30,890 nt of DNA from a virus, in the IMG/VR virus record IMGVR_UViG_3300021364_000112, positions 1 to 30,890 of that record; one strand, 5' to 3'. The translations under genes were made by a program, and so were the position numbers. This document shows positions 9,201 to 18,380 of the stretch, one piece after another. The notes beneath the pieces were generated by a model. The model searched no databases. It saw nothing but the letters and a program-made list of their open reading frames with translations, and was not told the DNA's origin. The stretch's first letter is position 1. Every line of letters begins with the position of its first letter.

Positions 9201-9836
9201 AGTTCCATTAAGTGATGTTGATGTTCCATTTGTGGTAAGTTGGTTATCAAGAATTACAACACTGTCGCCAATTTGTATATTATTTCCTGTGCTTGTTGCC
9301 TGAGTAAAAGCTTGCAGATTTTCTCTGCTATCTGTGTTTAGTACAACAGTCCATGTACTATCTCCATTGTCCGTAATACTTTGAACGCTATCAATAAGAA
9401 TGTTTTTTTCCCTTACAATTCCATATATTCTATATTGTTTTCCTTGAGATTGCCCATCTAGTGTTCCAAATGGCAGTGCATTTGATTCAAACTCTAGTAT
9501 ATCATCTTTGTTAAATGTTCCATTTGTGGGATCAATTGGATTTTGAAATTTTGATACAATCAAATTTCTCTGTACAATTCTTTGACCCTCACTCATCGTA
9601 GTGAAAGCAAATTTATTAGACTGGTTTGGGTTGAATTCATCAGTATCAACCCTACCAATCTGATTTTCTATCAGTGCGTCATTAAAACTAGTGACAACAG
9701 TATTGTCTGCCAACCAACCTTGAAATGGTTCAGTACCGACAGCATCATCTGTAGCAAAAATTGCATTGATTTTTAATGCACCTCTAAGAGTAGTGTTTGG
9801 ATTTCTACTCCGTATAAAATTAAATGGAACTGCCAT
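3210..9836 (-). CDS. Giant virion structural protein (2208 aa), modular and beta-rich
   Basis: This very long protein starts MAVPFNFIRSRNPNTTLRGA, is poor in Cys, and is rich in Thr, Gly, Asn and Val, as expected of an extended fibre or baseplate-associated protein. Two module types recur. The first is 'GxGYxxGDxxxI': GGTGYQNAS near residue 840, GTGYTPGDIVTI near 900, GYGYSKGDIL near 1056, GSGYPTDQ near 1175 and GNGYEIGDTGII near 1222. The second is 'PHGLSNGDxIxISG': near 1272 (PHGFVPP), 1389 (PHGLSNGDEIRVSG), 1557 (PHGMFAGNRF) and 1732 (PHNLSNGDTISISG). The latter is known in many phage structural proteins. A Ser/Arg-rich stretch (GSSSRGSRGSSTPSNS) lies near residue 480. The C-terminus is GRILGKTFAEWLFKIA. 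The ATG follows the stop of the 2846-residue gene after only three bases, in the same frame, with GGAA upstream, so coupled translation is likely. A tail appendage or baseplate-periphery protein is inferred; I know no precise name. Confidence 0.85.
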   Translation of the reverse strand: MAVPFNFIRSRNPNTTLRGALKINAIFATDDAVGTEPFQGWLADNTVVTSFNDALIENQIGRVDTDEFNPNQSNKFAFTTMSEGQRIVQRNLIVSKFQNPIDPTNGTFNKDDILEFESNALPFGTLDGQSQGKQYRIYGIVREKNILIDSVQSITDNGDSTWTVVLNTDSRENLQAFTQATSTGNNIQIGDSVVILDNQLTTNGTSTSLNGTYVLTNVTSTSITYITTTDPLAGDTFQIPGKFYKITNELLLTETLRGSIQGASYNNGSNVIDLNLTTTSGTFAVGQTITGPGIPTGTIISVYNRVANQIIASNTFTSDQSGVTVITELRNPQNDIVLPIGTTAAAGSPQCFLNAGAVIESQVVKLPTNYYVYGDARLKYFWASYNPTGTLDGWDQNLEPDGVQTLYIGGSVDTGTTLQLIGSDDVFSQEDTFNNLIKTLGIQRGVGIGGDYTSTGRAALLYISATDSQGVTGSSSRGSRGSSTPSNSVLDTIETVNNAGGYWIGVIGGSFARENNEICQNEIQTFRKDSTDGIKGDPRGFTPLKGEVVTARIGVPISQVQYNAVGDPVGSVRITTYYDHQLGNPLDELRIRLKNIVAVGAAELEGLRDIVVVDSKNFYFLYPNNVGTIIPITNFDELGYVLNVTSLLNVPTGFYRKSTFNYVNPTSVNDTRTISATPTEFELSEPPGVGTGLDRKEILVTLRISETTGTLQYFSSYPVGDFFVDLPITDAFGIPYFAYPVDGLRDIKFRVKTTNIAPGEAFITIRDISKGTPNDLLDPGTTTEAEVTPGEEIPIIFYPIEYTADVTTSAGFGATITNVKFFEDEGRDLGRDFTELQSGGTGYQNASAETTFFADAVDVSGGTGSGLKLDIEVDSGVVVSASLSKTPYTIPATPSYRGTGYTPGDIVTIQPPTGGSLGVAANVLLKNIDDWGTDNWTIEIIDPDNLSANDNFFEANENDTWSNPDTLASKTQVTSNTIVDNNPNYDVTLSKEIVSNINNATVAFCFPRNDKQINVFVKQTNNFKDISITDAQFTALETEQPGKGATDVSVTFTGYGYSKGDILTPSEITNPPVNVLSAVWNRETEIAELGFVFTGVSVIGTQSFTVSNIAGSFEGTGAAFIVTQTVTGLYNVELFDPGGDFQVSEIITIPGYDLGGSRFVRFALTGAGGTENGSGYPTDQDYVGVSTTVSTGTGDGNLTFDFSTTTSGELDILTLKVNNPGNGYEIGDTGIISGIAATTQATYEVLGTTNDLIIEVREIINNSNVTLVTTTPHGFVPPLGRTTVDIVVKDITATGNPEGSFNGRKVAQVVGNTTLKYDQLADPGIYSTGGQVINVSPDVINDTFAVYSNKLYLNLNTPSNDPVYPYLRFVSNAVGDVNRIVVTTSEPHGLSNGDEIRVSGIVGTRPFDYNTGKATVDLTTNAVLTDPTTQFAFAKTLSGNIGTVIAGTGEVTNPYIKVLGGVYTKDFYRIVFVNTTDTEQDGIPPDKTKDFLVRDINFRQISNDNLQVQDGDKHYFYITSSNEIVITDKQTNLDGINSIVVIPETVEYEVTTSTPHGMFAGNRFVLNITGGVPGTGAGSAGDYETPTSGNAAPDIVTNVISTTKFRYAIYRDGRTLPNNNAPLDALGATGTVDKQIDVGSNPITDTYFGPDGGVSQDLVKLVNLKGFPGVNSSTTYYLVTVDKDVNNNPNYLTLQLSPNRSGTPISWSLDIVSATYDKTTENAIIEVSGASPHNLSNGDTISISGVTSEDYNGVKTLVEEPISQTIFTFQIPPLSAGPDLINDEQSINISTGGAAPATVVKRCNSTANGSVLTIRGGGGRTRANEGIVRGMNVTGTGIDTGANGPAYVDNFIASTGEIGLVDAGGNIYVLSSGQGGGGADFTFTTGVAGSYAIALDVTNLNDLAPGQYVNGTGIASNTIRVESLYNSGVDDPSETPFYYYATLDIPLTNTLSSTNYTFSDNLAGGRSIRVTGVTPVGESPKVGAEIETIGGSGNIFPAGTLITDVTVSTFGGFVISVDNDLLIDFTDQTIKIFPDTNAGSGGSVSPVFAQFDPGNPTEILNEDTAFSGEIQLTGDTFGWDHVSLAKETGGAIFFQLGFSSLATGSFNSTTITTSTDISSNLTDAIYDDEGSPIGDPSGIGVYGEGIAPGAVIVSVAGTQITLDKPNVGVVNGYVGFARPDSVSVFPKYTSEFGRILGKTFAEWLFKIA

Positions 9837-9839
9837 TGT

Positions 9840-12800
9840 TTATTCCGAATCTAATGTGCTAACCGAATATATAATTTTTCCGTCAGTTATGTAATAACTA
9901 ACTACAAATTCTGTACCTCTAATATAATTAACTGCATTGCCAAATTCTTGATCGATGCTAGTCCAAGTGTTATCAATTGGTTTCCAGATATTTGTTGGGG
10001 CAACAAATGCCGCATTCACTGCTGTTGGGAAAGTAACAAAAATTTGTCCTGCCCTGCCATTATATGTTGCTAGGTTTGTATTATTTACCTCATCTATAGG
10101 AGATCCTAAAGGAATACCCAATGTGTCATTAGTAGCATCATACCATCTTTCGTCAATCGGATTAATACCAGTTACTCTGAAATTAACAGATTTAGTCAAT
10201 GTATCATTAATATCCACATCACCAACATTAGTTGAGTTATTATATGTAGTTTCTGGTTTATAATTAACTACCCAATCAACAGGGGTAGAAGGAATGAGCG
10301 AATTGACATTTGCCCAATCCGAAAGGTCTGTTGGTGAAATAAATGAATCTGCGAGAGCTTTATATTCAACACTTGCTGAATCATTGTTGAACCAATTAAT
10401 AGGTGCCCTACGAGTAAATCCAAATTTGTCTTGTCTAGCAACTGGGAAATTTTCTTCATTTTCAAACACATTGTTCGAAATGCTAATCTTATTGTTGATC
10501 TTCAGAGTTCCTGCAGTTAAGATAGAAGATTCAATGTTGGATGACTTGAAGGAGTTTCTTTGTGCTTCTTGAATTGCCTGAAGTTCGTTTGTAAGAACTG
10601 CAGAGAAGGAAGATGGATTAAATGAAGCAGTAGAACTATTGGATGCAAGAGAGTCTAGATTAGTATAATCAATGAGTCTATTTTCAGCAGATGTTTTAAC
10701 CCTTGGGAAGTTAAGTGTATTACTTTGATTTCCTTTTGCGTCAATAATTTGGTTTCCAATATAGAAATCACCAACCGAGTTTGTACCAGAAGAAGCAACA
10801 AATCCACCACCTCTTTCTGAAGTTTGTGAATTAATTGTTTCTTGTTGAGTTAGAGTAATGTCTTGGAATTGTGGTAAAGCAGTTGAGTAGTTACCTGGAC
10901 CAAATCCCACATATTCCCAAGTATGAGAAGAAGCGCGGATGATAGATGGTCTATAGAACGAGACAGGAATTGCTTTGTTAAAAGTAATGCATCTGTCTGT
11001 AAAAATGGGAACATTTTGTGCGGTAAATTCTAGGACGGCGGACTTGGAAACTCCATATTCATTTCTTGTATCTCCAGTTCCATATGGTGCTTGCATCTCA
11101 GTGTCTGTGACTGTTGTTACGCCAGCACCAAACACAGATTGCAAATCAATTTCTGCAAAGGTTCTGCCAGCGTATCCATTGGCATTGAGAATTTCATTTA
11201 GAACTTTCTTTGTGGATTCAGCAGTAATTGAATACTGACTGATTCTTTCATACCCATCAGCGAGTAGTGTGTTATCTCTAATGACGGTGTTGCCAACATC
11301 TTTTCTATATACGGTAACTGATGGTTTTGGATTCCACTTTGGATTGTCCAAATCAGTTTCTGGGTATAGATAATTAATATTTTGATTGTATCCAATACCC
11401 TCAAGTAATACTTCTTTTGTATTATAAGAAGCCTTAGTTGGTTCTGCATAAACTACAGCACTCTTGTACCAAAGTATATTATCAGAAATGGGGGAGGTAA
11501 AATTGACATCTAACTGATACTCGATTGTATCATTTGGTGCGCCAGTGGTAATATCACCAGCAGTGATTACAATTTCTTCTCCATTAAATGCGGGATTTTG
11601 TCCGCCAAATATTCTGATTGTTTCATTTGGTTGAATGGCTCCAGTTGGGACTTCAAAAGTTGCTGTCTGTGGAATGACTCCAGAACTTACTACTGCTTGA
11701 TTTGCATTCAAAATATCACTGAATATTGTATAAAGAACGTCAATAGCAGAACGAACGCTGTCACACTTACTATCCGTAGATTGATCGTAGTCAATAATAA
11801 CTGAATTATCAAACACTGGTTTTGTTGTGTATGCGGTGGCATCATTCCAGTCTGGACCCATACCAGTATTCATGACAAATTTTATGACCAATTCTGTATT
11901 AGAAGCTCTATTAGATGCTATCCTGGTATCTCTATCTTGAGTATCATATACAGTAATTGTAAATGCAGATCTATCAATCTCACCAACATATCCAAGAACT
12001 TGACCAACCCCACCAACACCATTACTTAGTGACGCCTCGGCAGTTGCGTAGGATGCAGCATCTGATGGCAAATTAGATCCAGTTGCCTCATATATTGCCA
12101 TACCTTCAACAATACCATCCATTTCGGAAGCATTTGCAAATGCGTATGTAGATGATGAGGGAGAACTGGATGCCTGTACATAGAACTGCCAGTTTCTCAT
12201 AGCAGCAATTGCTAGATGCTTTGCATATCCAAATGTTGCTAATGTTTGTGGTAGTTCTGTTTCAATAAATTGTTGGGTTCCCGCAGAGAAATAATATTGT
12301 GCTGTATTGATTATATTGTTATTTCCACCCAAACGCAAATCTTTGATAAGTGCATTTAGAAGGTAACCAACATCACGCTTACATCTATCATTATCTGGAT
12401 TTACAAATCCAGCAAACTGCTGCCCCGTTTGAGACTCAGCAATTAAATAACCAGCCGCTTCTTCTTGAATGAACAGTCTATTCTTTTCAATTAGATCTGA
12501 ACCATCTTGCTTGAGATGATTAATTTCATCCGGAATACCATCACCATCTAGTTCCTCTAGACCGATGAGACGCTGTTTTCCATATACAATTTTCTTAGTA
12601 TTATTTTCGATAACACCATTTACAAGTTCCTCATAGACATTGGCATCTAGTAACGTCAGTAGATAGTAACCATCTCTAACATTATATTCATACTCAACAA
12701 CTGGTTCTACTTTCTGTACATAGAATGCCTTTGGATAAGTAGTAACAGATTCCCTTACAATAACAACAGTACCGCCAGGCAGTGTTAATCTATCTCCATC

Positions 12801-15800
12801 ACTATATCCACTACCTCCAGTTTTAACGATTACTTCTGTAGCAGTAACGTCAAATGTGGCACCTGATGGCACTAAATTGTCTGCGCCTATGGAGTCTATA
12901 TTATCAATTTGATCGTAATTCACATAAGCATCAGATCCACCTCTACGAACAGACTTGAAAAATTCTTGTGCATCTGGTGCAACATCTGTTTGGGGCGAAC
13001 CTAAAGATACCACTTCAACAGATCTGATCAGACCAATCTTTGCTGAATCATACACAAATGGATAGTCCATAGTGTCATCATCATATGATAGTGCTGGATC
13101 TTTAATGTGTAAGATGAATTTTACTTCTGGTGCTCTAAGTTTAATATTATTATATCCATCTTTAGGAATTTTACAAATTGCTCTCCAAATTAGTTCGCTA
13201 TTGCCATTCGATGCTCTCGAATCTTGAATTCTCTTAACATAGAGAGATGAGACAATGTTGTCATTAAATTCGAAAGAGTCTCTAATGTTGTCGAGAGTAT
13301 TTGAACCATCTGTATCAACTCTCTGTGTAATTCTTCTTAGTAAAGATAACGTTACGTTATCTACCGCATCCCCAACTGGATAGTTAAACGTATTTTCTTC
13401 TAATGAAACAGATTCATCATATGGTGTATAATCAACTCCCAACGCACTACCTTGTAGGTATCCAGCTTCCTTAAGTGAGGAGGCACCATAAAGTTGGTTT
13501 GCTCTTGTTACTAGATTATTTGGGTCATTTGGATCAATTTGAAATTCTACGGAATCGTATTGTGGTAGGAAAGGTGTTCCAGTTCCAGTATCAACAAATA
13601 TTCTATCATCAAATGATAAATTAGATCCAGATTTAGTCCAACCAGTAGTATAGTCCTGCTGCGCTGCACCAATTACATAATCAAAAGGATACACTGCTAG
13701 AATTTGACCGGATCCATTAACAATGTTTCCAATCGTAGCTTTGATAGGTATAGTTTTGGATTCTGATATTCTTTGAATTGTGGATCCACCACCAACTTGA
13801 TTCCAAGTTGTTGGTAATGATGCTCCGTCAGGAACAGAAATTACAACACTAGAAAGTGGGTTGTCTCTATCTAATACTTTATATGTTCCATCCAAAGAGG
13901 CACCGCCCCCAGCAGTAGTTGAAACATTATTAATAGTAATCTCGTTTCCTTTGAAGAATGGATGCTCTGGTTTGTCAGCTGGATTTGTTAAATTAATTCT
14001 AAATGTTCCATCTGTAAGATTAGTTACACTAGTGATATCCCTACTGAATACCAATCCAGATCTTGTAGTAGCAGTTGCATTATTAACAGTTGTACTAGCG
14101 GAATAACCATCAAATGTTTCGCCATTGTTTGTGTAAGCAAAAGAACCTGGAATACCTACAATACTTGTTATACCATTAACTCTTTCATCATCAACTAGAA
14201 GAACTAATCTTCCATAGTATTCTCCATCAATAGTTCTTGCAAATTCCCATCCATAGTATCTTCTCTTTGGTGTGGTGCCATCATCATTATAATTTAATGT
14301 GGAAATAGTGGCACCACCAACTGATGTTATAGTAACAGTAAAATCATTATTATTATCTGAACCACCAAGTTTTACTCCAGGGAATTTAATTAAATTGAAT
14401 CCCGCATCTGCGCTAAAACCGGAACCTCCAAGGATTCTAATTTTACGAAAAACTGTAGATGGGATTCCAGCAACAGTACCAATACTAAACGATCCAAGAT
14501 TTTCCCAAGGTGTATCCCCTGAAGTTTCTCTTAGACTAAATGAATATTCTGCATCAAAACCTCCACTGGCAATAGTATAATCTACATCTTCAATTGAATC
14601 GTATGTTTCAAGTTCGTTAGTTTCAATAAATACCTGATTCCTTAAAGTTGCATCTGTGCAATAAATTCTTAATTCTTCAGTATTTGCGGGGGTTACACTA
14701 TCAACAAAATTAACCTTAAAATCTCCAGCAGAACCCCTACCAATATCAGTTCCACTTGAAGGTGTTTCAGTTACAAAAATGGTTATGTTATTTCCGGGAG
14801 TTGCATCCTCTGGTTCCCCATCAATACCACCAAGCAGGGATCCTGGGATAGTAAAACTATCCCCTACATTATAAGTAACACCAGTGTTTATAATTCTAAC
14901 CGCATATTCTGTACTGGAAGCACATCTTAGGATTTCGAATTGAGCTCCAGCACCATTGTTATTTGAAGGATCATTTACCTGCACTCCGTTTGCATATGTA
15001 ACTGCATTATATGTGTATTGTACCTGATCACCAGTAGCAGCTACAGTTGCTACATAAGAGACATTTTCTGTTGGTAAAGTTGGAGATACAGCAACACCTT
15101 TAACTGCAATACCAGCAATAGGACCTTCTGCGGGAACAATCTTATATGTTGATAAGTTATTACCAACAATAATTTTTAGTCTAATACTAGATCTAATTGT
15201 TGGGGATCCTGTAGTTGGATTGCCAAAATGTGTAGCACCTGTTGATAGATTGGTCAATGTGCCAGCATCAACAAATCCTGGATCTCCCGGTTGATCTGTA
15301 TTTGATCCCGCAAGAACAACAAAGTTTTTCAGAGAAGTTCTAATAGCTGCTGGACCAGGAGCTGTTCCTGTTAGTGAAGGATTTTCGCCGGTAATTTTTC
15401 CCTCACTGTATTCAGGTCTTGGATCATAAACGTCGGGAGAACCACCAATATAATTAATTTCTCTTAATCTTGCAGCAAATGTTGATAAAGTAGAATCATC
15501 GAAGTTCTTTGGTAAATTTGCGTAAATTGCTTCTGGGTATCCATCGCTGTATGTTCTCTTACCCATCAGATAATTTACATCATCTAATATAAGTTCTGCT
15601 TGTGGAGTTGATGTTCCTGGTACTAAAGAATAGTATTCTGGAATTCGTCCTTCTTTGATTAAAGATTCTCCACCAACCTTTACATAAATTTTTCTAAATC
15701 CAGCGGGACTAGCTTTCTCTGCCGCATCATACTTAGCTAAAGTAGTTCCATAATCAATATTGTAAATATTAACAGAACTTTCTTCATTGGGATCGAGTCC

Positions 15801-18380
15801 TCTTGGTGGAACTAATCCAGTAATAAATGCCCCATTGTCTTGCTTGAATACTTCAGTTCTGTGATTAACAGCAATTAAAGATTGATTACCGAAGTTTGAG
15901 TTAGAGTTTGTAATTGAATGGTCTGCACCAGTTTCTACTGTGAAGTGATCCGCTTGTCCCACAGCAAACACAGATACAATCTGTAAGAAGGAATCGTTTC
16001 TGGACTTAATGTGGAAATGTCTCCAATCTTCTCTATACTCAGAAAGGGAGTTTGAATGTCTCTCGTCAGGATTCTCTATCTGATCTGTTGTGACACCGTT
16101 TAGAATAAACGCTCTATCATCCCTCTGTAGGGAGATTCCAGTGTATTGCGCCAACACCATGGAGCGAAGACCTGTAGATTGAGCACCATCGCTCAGAAGA
16201 CCACAGAGACCCCACACAGAGCGTAGTGAGATGTTAAACACATATGGAGATGCTGAAGCAACAGTATCAGAGAGGTACTTGTTTTGAACGAAACCAACGA
16301 TTCTGTTCTCTTCAATTCTCTGGTTGTAGTCCTCTTCACCAGTAGGTCCAGTTCCTGCCCCCACTGGAACTGCTGGAGATCCATCAATAATAGATTGAAT
16401 TGTGTCAATTAGAATATTCCATAGAACATTAATAGAAGATACAACATTCGCACAGTTTGCTGGATCCGTATTATCATCCAAATCATAACCAGTGCCAGAA
16501 ACTGTAGTATCTGGAGAAATGCTAAAGTCGTAAGACTGAGAACTGACAGTAACTCCTGCTGCTTGGGCGGTTGTGCTAGATGCCGCTGTGGATAGAGGCA
16601 CAGTAAAATTAGCATCATATGCAGCAAGTGCAGCAGCAACTAAACCGTCTTGATCAGCAAGAATATCATAGTTTCTAATTGCAAATTGCGACAGAATATT
16701 TGCCACCGCAAATACATCTACTGTCTCTTCTCTTTCCTGACCAGATAGTAAAGGACTGTCGATGTAAATTTGTGCAGCTGCAGCAACTCGATTGTTACCA
16801 CCATGAGATAAATTATATCCAAGTTCTACTAGAATATCTGCAACGTCATCTACACAAGCAGTACCAAATGTTCCAGTTCCTGCTCCTGGTGGAGTGTTGC
16901 CGACGTACTCATCAAACTGATTTACTCCACCAGGAGTTCCATCAGCAATCGCTTTTTCGACAACATAAGATACTGCAAGTTCTGCAATAAATCTTTTGTT
17001 TGCTAACAGTAGATTCTCTGCATCGTAGAATCTTTGTCCTGGTGGGGAAGTAGTTTCATCTAATCTACTATACTTATCAATTTTTCTGTAGTAATCTTCT
17101 AACTGCTCGTAGTTTGCATATTCAAAAGCGGTTAGTTTATGATGACTCCCATTTGCATTGGGTGTAAATTCGAGAAGAGCATCCTTGATTGTAAATTGCC
17201 AGATGTAACAAGCACCTGTCAGTCTGAACATAGAAGATCTGCCAACAGAATCATCTGCGGGATCTGGAACATACTTTGGTCTAATCAAAGTTTTGCGAAG
17301 GTCTAAACCTACAATAGAAGTACCTCTAGGTACAATAAGTCCGCCTTGAGGTGGATTAAACTTGTATAATTCATTTGCTACAGAAGAAGATGTAGCATAT
17401 GCTTCATTGGGTTGAGTTTTTATCTCTTCTGAAATATCTGCTGCTGTAAAAGCATTTCCTAATTCATTAACACCAGGTCTGTTGTCAATAATATATTCAC
17501 CAGGAAACAGAAGAATTGTGAAATTTTCAAATAAGTCGGATCCAGATTCTCCCTGCTCAGTTCCTTCTCCGGGTGCAACATAACTTCTTTTCGACGCTTC
17601 AATTAATGCCCTTTCAATTGACTTGAATGGTTTGTTAATATTACTACCATCATTTGTTGGTAGGTCAGAAGCATTCTCGTCATTTGCACTAACATACAAG
17701 ATTTTTTTGTTGTTAGTTACATTAATACTAGCTCCAGTATCTATTGCTGTTGCTAACTGAATTAATGATTCTTCGTTAAGAGCAATTCTTGCTTTCTCTT
17801 CTAATTTAATTAGATTTTTTTGGATATCAACCGGAGGACTTGTAGCAGCAGTTCTTAATCTACCTGTAACTCTTGCAGTTCTAGATTGAGAGTGAGCATC
17901 TACATCAGTATTAACGTTAAAAACATACTGACCAGTTCCATCTGGATCAGCGTTTCTGTTTCTAACATCACCCTTTATATTTGCCGCTCTAAGTTCTTTC
18001 TTATTTGGGTTATAACTTAATCTATCTTCTGTATCTCCATTACCAAAGTCATACTTAACACGGGAATAATCTAAACCTTGTGGATTAACGGCGTTTGGTT
18101 TGTCGAAAGATGCTTGATCTTTAAAGGAACCAGTATCCGCAAAAAGAAGTCTTTGATCTTGTGTGTATTGAGGTTGTCCGTCATTAATTTCATCAATAAA
18201 AATATCATCGACGGGAGATTCGATAACTTCGTTGATAGCATCTACAAGATTAGCACGACCAGAAACTGACAGATTAGTAGTATCTAACTGGGCTCTATCT
18301 CCAGTATCATCAGCAAGTAGGTTGATTTCCTCACGCTGCTGCTCAAAGGTAAATGATCTTTTTACTTCTCTTTTAGCCAT
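9840..18380 (-). CDS. Giant virion structural protein (2846 aa), beta-helix-like, with internal duplication
   Basis: This is the longest gene in the window. It starts MAKREVKRSFTFEQQREEIN. Near residues 225-250, ILYVSANDENASDLPTNDG and NKPFKSIERALIEASK are typical of the entry to a right-handed beta-helix (pectin-lyase-like). Next come LLFPGEYIIDNRPG and GGLIVPRGTSIVGLDLRKTL (about 290-355), then FRLTGACYIWQFTI (about 385). A helical module at about 453-664 (ANKRFIAELAVSYVV, CVDDVADILVELGYNLSHGG, NCANVVSSINVLWNILID) is echoed at about 1958-2227 (NRLFIQEEAAGYLIAE, CKRDVGYLLNALIKDLRLGG, KCDSVRSAIDVLYTIFSD). Near 2487-2545, WEYVGFGPGNYSTALPQ and GGGFVASSGTNSVGDFYIGN mark a second beta-helix-like part common in marine T4-like phage proteins. 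GGSGYSDGDRLTLPGG lies near 1860. The ATG overlaps the stop of the 65-residue gene as ATGGCTAA. A large tail or baseplate appendage is inferred; the host contact is unknown. Confidence 0.87.
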   Translation of the reverse strand: MAKREVKRSFTFEQQREEINLLADDTGDRAQLDTTNLSVSGRANLVDAINEVIESPVDDIFIDEINDGQPQYTQDQRLLFADTGSFKDQASFDKPNAVNPQGLDYSRVKYDFGNGDTEDRLSYNPNKKELRAANIKGDVRNRNADPDGTGQYVFNVNTDVDAHSQSRTARVTGRLRTAATSPPVDIQKNLIKLEEKARIALNEESLIQLATAIDTGASINVTNNKKILYVSANDENASDLPTNDGSNINKPFKSIERALIEASKRSYVAPGEGTEQGESGSDLFENFTILLFPGEYIIDNRPGVNELGNAFTAADISEEIKTQPNEAYATSSSVANELYKFNPPQGGLIVPRGTSIVGLDLRKTLIRPKYVPDPADDSVGRSSMFRLTGACYIWQFTIKDALLEFTPNANGSHHKLTAFEYANYEQLEDYYRKIDKYSRLDETTSPPGQRFYDAENLLLANKRFIAELAVSYVVEKAIADGTPGGVNQFDEYVGNTPPGAGTGTFGTACVDDVADILVELGYNLSHGGNNRVAAAAQIYIDSPLLSGQEREETVDVFAVANILSQFAIRNYDILADQDGLVAAALAAYDANFTVPLSTAASSTTAQAAGVTVSSQSYDFSISPDTTVSGTGYDLDDNTDPANCANVVSSINVLWNILIDTIQSIIDGSPAVPVGAGTGPTGEEDYNQRIEENRIVGFVQNKYLSDTVASASPYVFNISLRSVWGLCGLLSDGAQSTGLRSMVLAQYTGISLQRDDRAFILNGVTTDQIENPDERHSNSLSEYREDWRHFHIKSRNDSFLQIVSVFAVGQADHFTVETGADHSITNSNSNFGNQSLIAVNHRTEVFKQDNGAFITGLVPPRGLDPNEESSVNIYNIDYGTTLAKYDAAEKASPAGFRKIYVKVGGESLIKEGRIPEYYSLVPGTSTPQAELILDDVNYLMGKRTYSDGYPEAIYANLPKNFDDSTLSTFAARLREINYIGGSPDVYDPRPEYSEGKITGENPSLTGTAPGPAAIRTSLKNFVVLAGSNTDQPGDPGFVDAGTLTNLSTGATHFGNPTTGSPTIRSSIRLKIIVGNNLSTYKIVPAEGPIAGIAVKGVAVSPTLPTENVSYVATVAATGDQVQYTYNAVTYANGVQVNDPSNNNGAGAQFEILRCASSTEYAVRIINTGVTYNVGDSFTIPGSLLGGIDGEPEDATPGNNITIFVTETPSSGTDIGRGSAGDFKVNFVDSVTPANTEELRIYCTDATLRNQVFIETNELETYDSIEDVDYTIASGGFDAEYSFSLRETSGDTPWENLGSFSIGTVAGIPSTVFRKIRILGGSGFSADAGFNLIKFPGVKLGGSDNNNDFTVTITSVGGATISTLNYNDDGTTPKRRYYGWEFARTIDGEYYGRLVLLVDDERVNGITSIVGIPGSFAYTNNGETFDGYSASTTVNNATATTRSGLVFSRDITSVTNLTDGTFRINLTNPADKPEHPFFKGNEITINNVSTTAGGGASLDGTYKVLDRDNPLSSVVISVPDGASLPTTWNQVGGGSTIQRISESKTIPIKATIGNIVNGSGQILAVYPFDYVIGAAQQDYTTGWTKSGSNLSFDDRIFVDTGTGTPFLPQYDSVEFQIDPNDPNNLVTRANQLYGASSLKEAGYLQGSALGVDYTPYDESVSLEENTFNYPVGDAVDNVTLSLLRRITQRVDTDGSNTLDNIRDSFEFNDNIVSSLYVKRIQDSRASNGNSELIWRAICKIPKDGYNNIKLRAPEVKFILHIKDPALSYDDDTMDYPFVYDSAKIGLIRSVEVVSLGSPQTDVAPDAQEFFKSVRRGGSDAYVNYDQIDNIDSIGADNLVPSGATFDVTATEVIVKTGGSGYSDGDRLTLPGGTVVIVRESVTTYPKAFYVQKVEPVVEYEYNVRDGYYLLTLLDANVYEELVNGVIENNTKKIVYGKQRLIGLEELDGDGIPDEINHLKQDGSDLIEKNRLFIQEEAAGYLIAESQTGQQFAGFVNPDNDRCKRDVGYLLNALIKDLRLGGNNNIINTAQYYFSAGTQQFIETELPQTLATFGYAKHLAIAAMRNWQFYVQASSSPSSSTYAFANASEMDGIVEGMAIYEATGSNLPSDAASYATAEASLSNGVGGVGQVLGYVGEIDRSAFTITVYDTQDRDTRIASNRASNTELVIKFVMNTGMGPDWNDATAYTTKPVFDNSVIIDYDQSTDSKCDSVRSAIDVLYTIFSDILNANQAVVSSGVIPQTATFEVPTGAIQPNETIRIFGGQNPAFNGEEIVITAGDITTGAPNDTIEYQLDVNFTSPISDNILWYKSAVVYAEPTKASYNTKEVLLEGIGYNQNINYLYPETDLDNPKWNPKPSVTVYRKDVGNTVIRDNTLLADGYERISQYSITAESTKKVLNEILNANGYAGRTFAEIDLQSVFGAGVTTVTDTEMQAPYGTGDTRNEYGVSKSAVLEFTAQNVPIFTDRCITFNKAIPVSFYRPSIIRASSHTWEYVGFGPGNYSTALPQFQDITLTQQETINSQTSERGGGFVASSGTNSVGDFYIGNQIIDAKGNQSNTLNFPRVKTSAENRLIDYTNLDSLASNSSTASFNPSSFSAVLTNELQAIQEAQRNSFKSSNIESSILTAGTLKINNKISISNNVFENEENFPVARQDKFGFTRRAPINWFNNDSASVEYKALADSFISPTDLSDWANVNSLIPSTPVDWVVNYKPETTYNNSTNVGDVDINDTLTKSVNFRVTGINPIDERWYDATNDTLGIPLGSPIDEVNNTNLATYNGRAGQIFVTFPTAVNAAFVAPTNIWKPIDNTWTSIDQEFGNAVNYIRGTEFVVSYYITDGKIIYSVSTLDSE
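11698..12505 (-). repeat. Second copy of a duplicated helical module in the 2846-aa protein
   Basis: Encoded residues of about 1958-2227 match the module at about 453-664 in order and spacing of key residues: N..FI.E....Y, then C..DV...L..L...L..GGNN, then AA or TA.QYY or QIY, and a later KCDSVRSAIDVLY against NCANVVSSINVLW. The similarity is at protein level and was judged by eye. Confidence 0.6.
16387..17020 (-). repeat. First copy of a duplicated helical module in the 2846-aa protein
   Basis: Encoded residues of about 453-664 contain ANKRFIAELAVSYVV, CVDDVADILVELGYNLSHGG, NNRVAAAAQIYID, AIRNYDIL and CANVVSSINVLWNILID. Each has a counterpart in the same order in the copy at 11698-12505. 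A single-protein duplication or module acquisition is the simplest reading. Confidence 0.6.

Noticed and set aside
9834-9842. Possible fusion or readthrough of the 2846- and 2208-residue genes, which share a frame with only TAA-ACA between them
   Set aside because: A clean TAA is followed at once by an ATG and a sensible N-terminus (MAVPFNFIRSRN), with GGAA upstream. This is better explained as two coupled genes.
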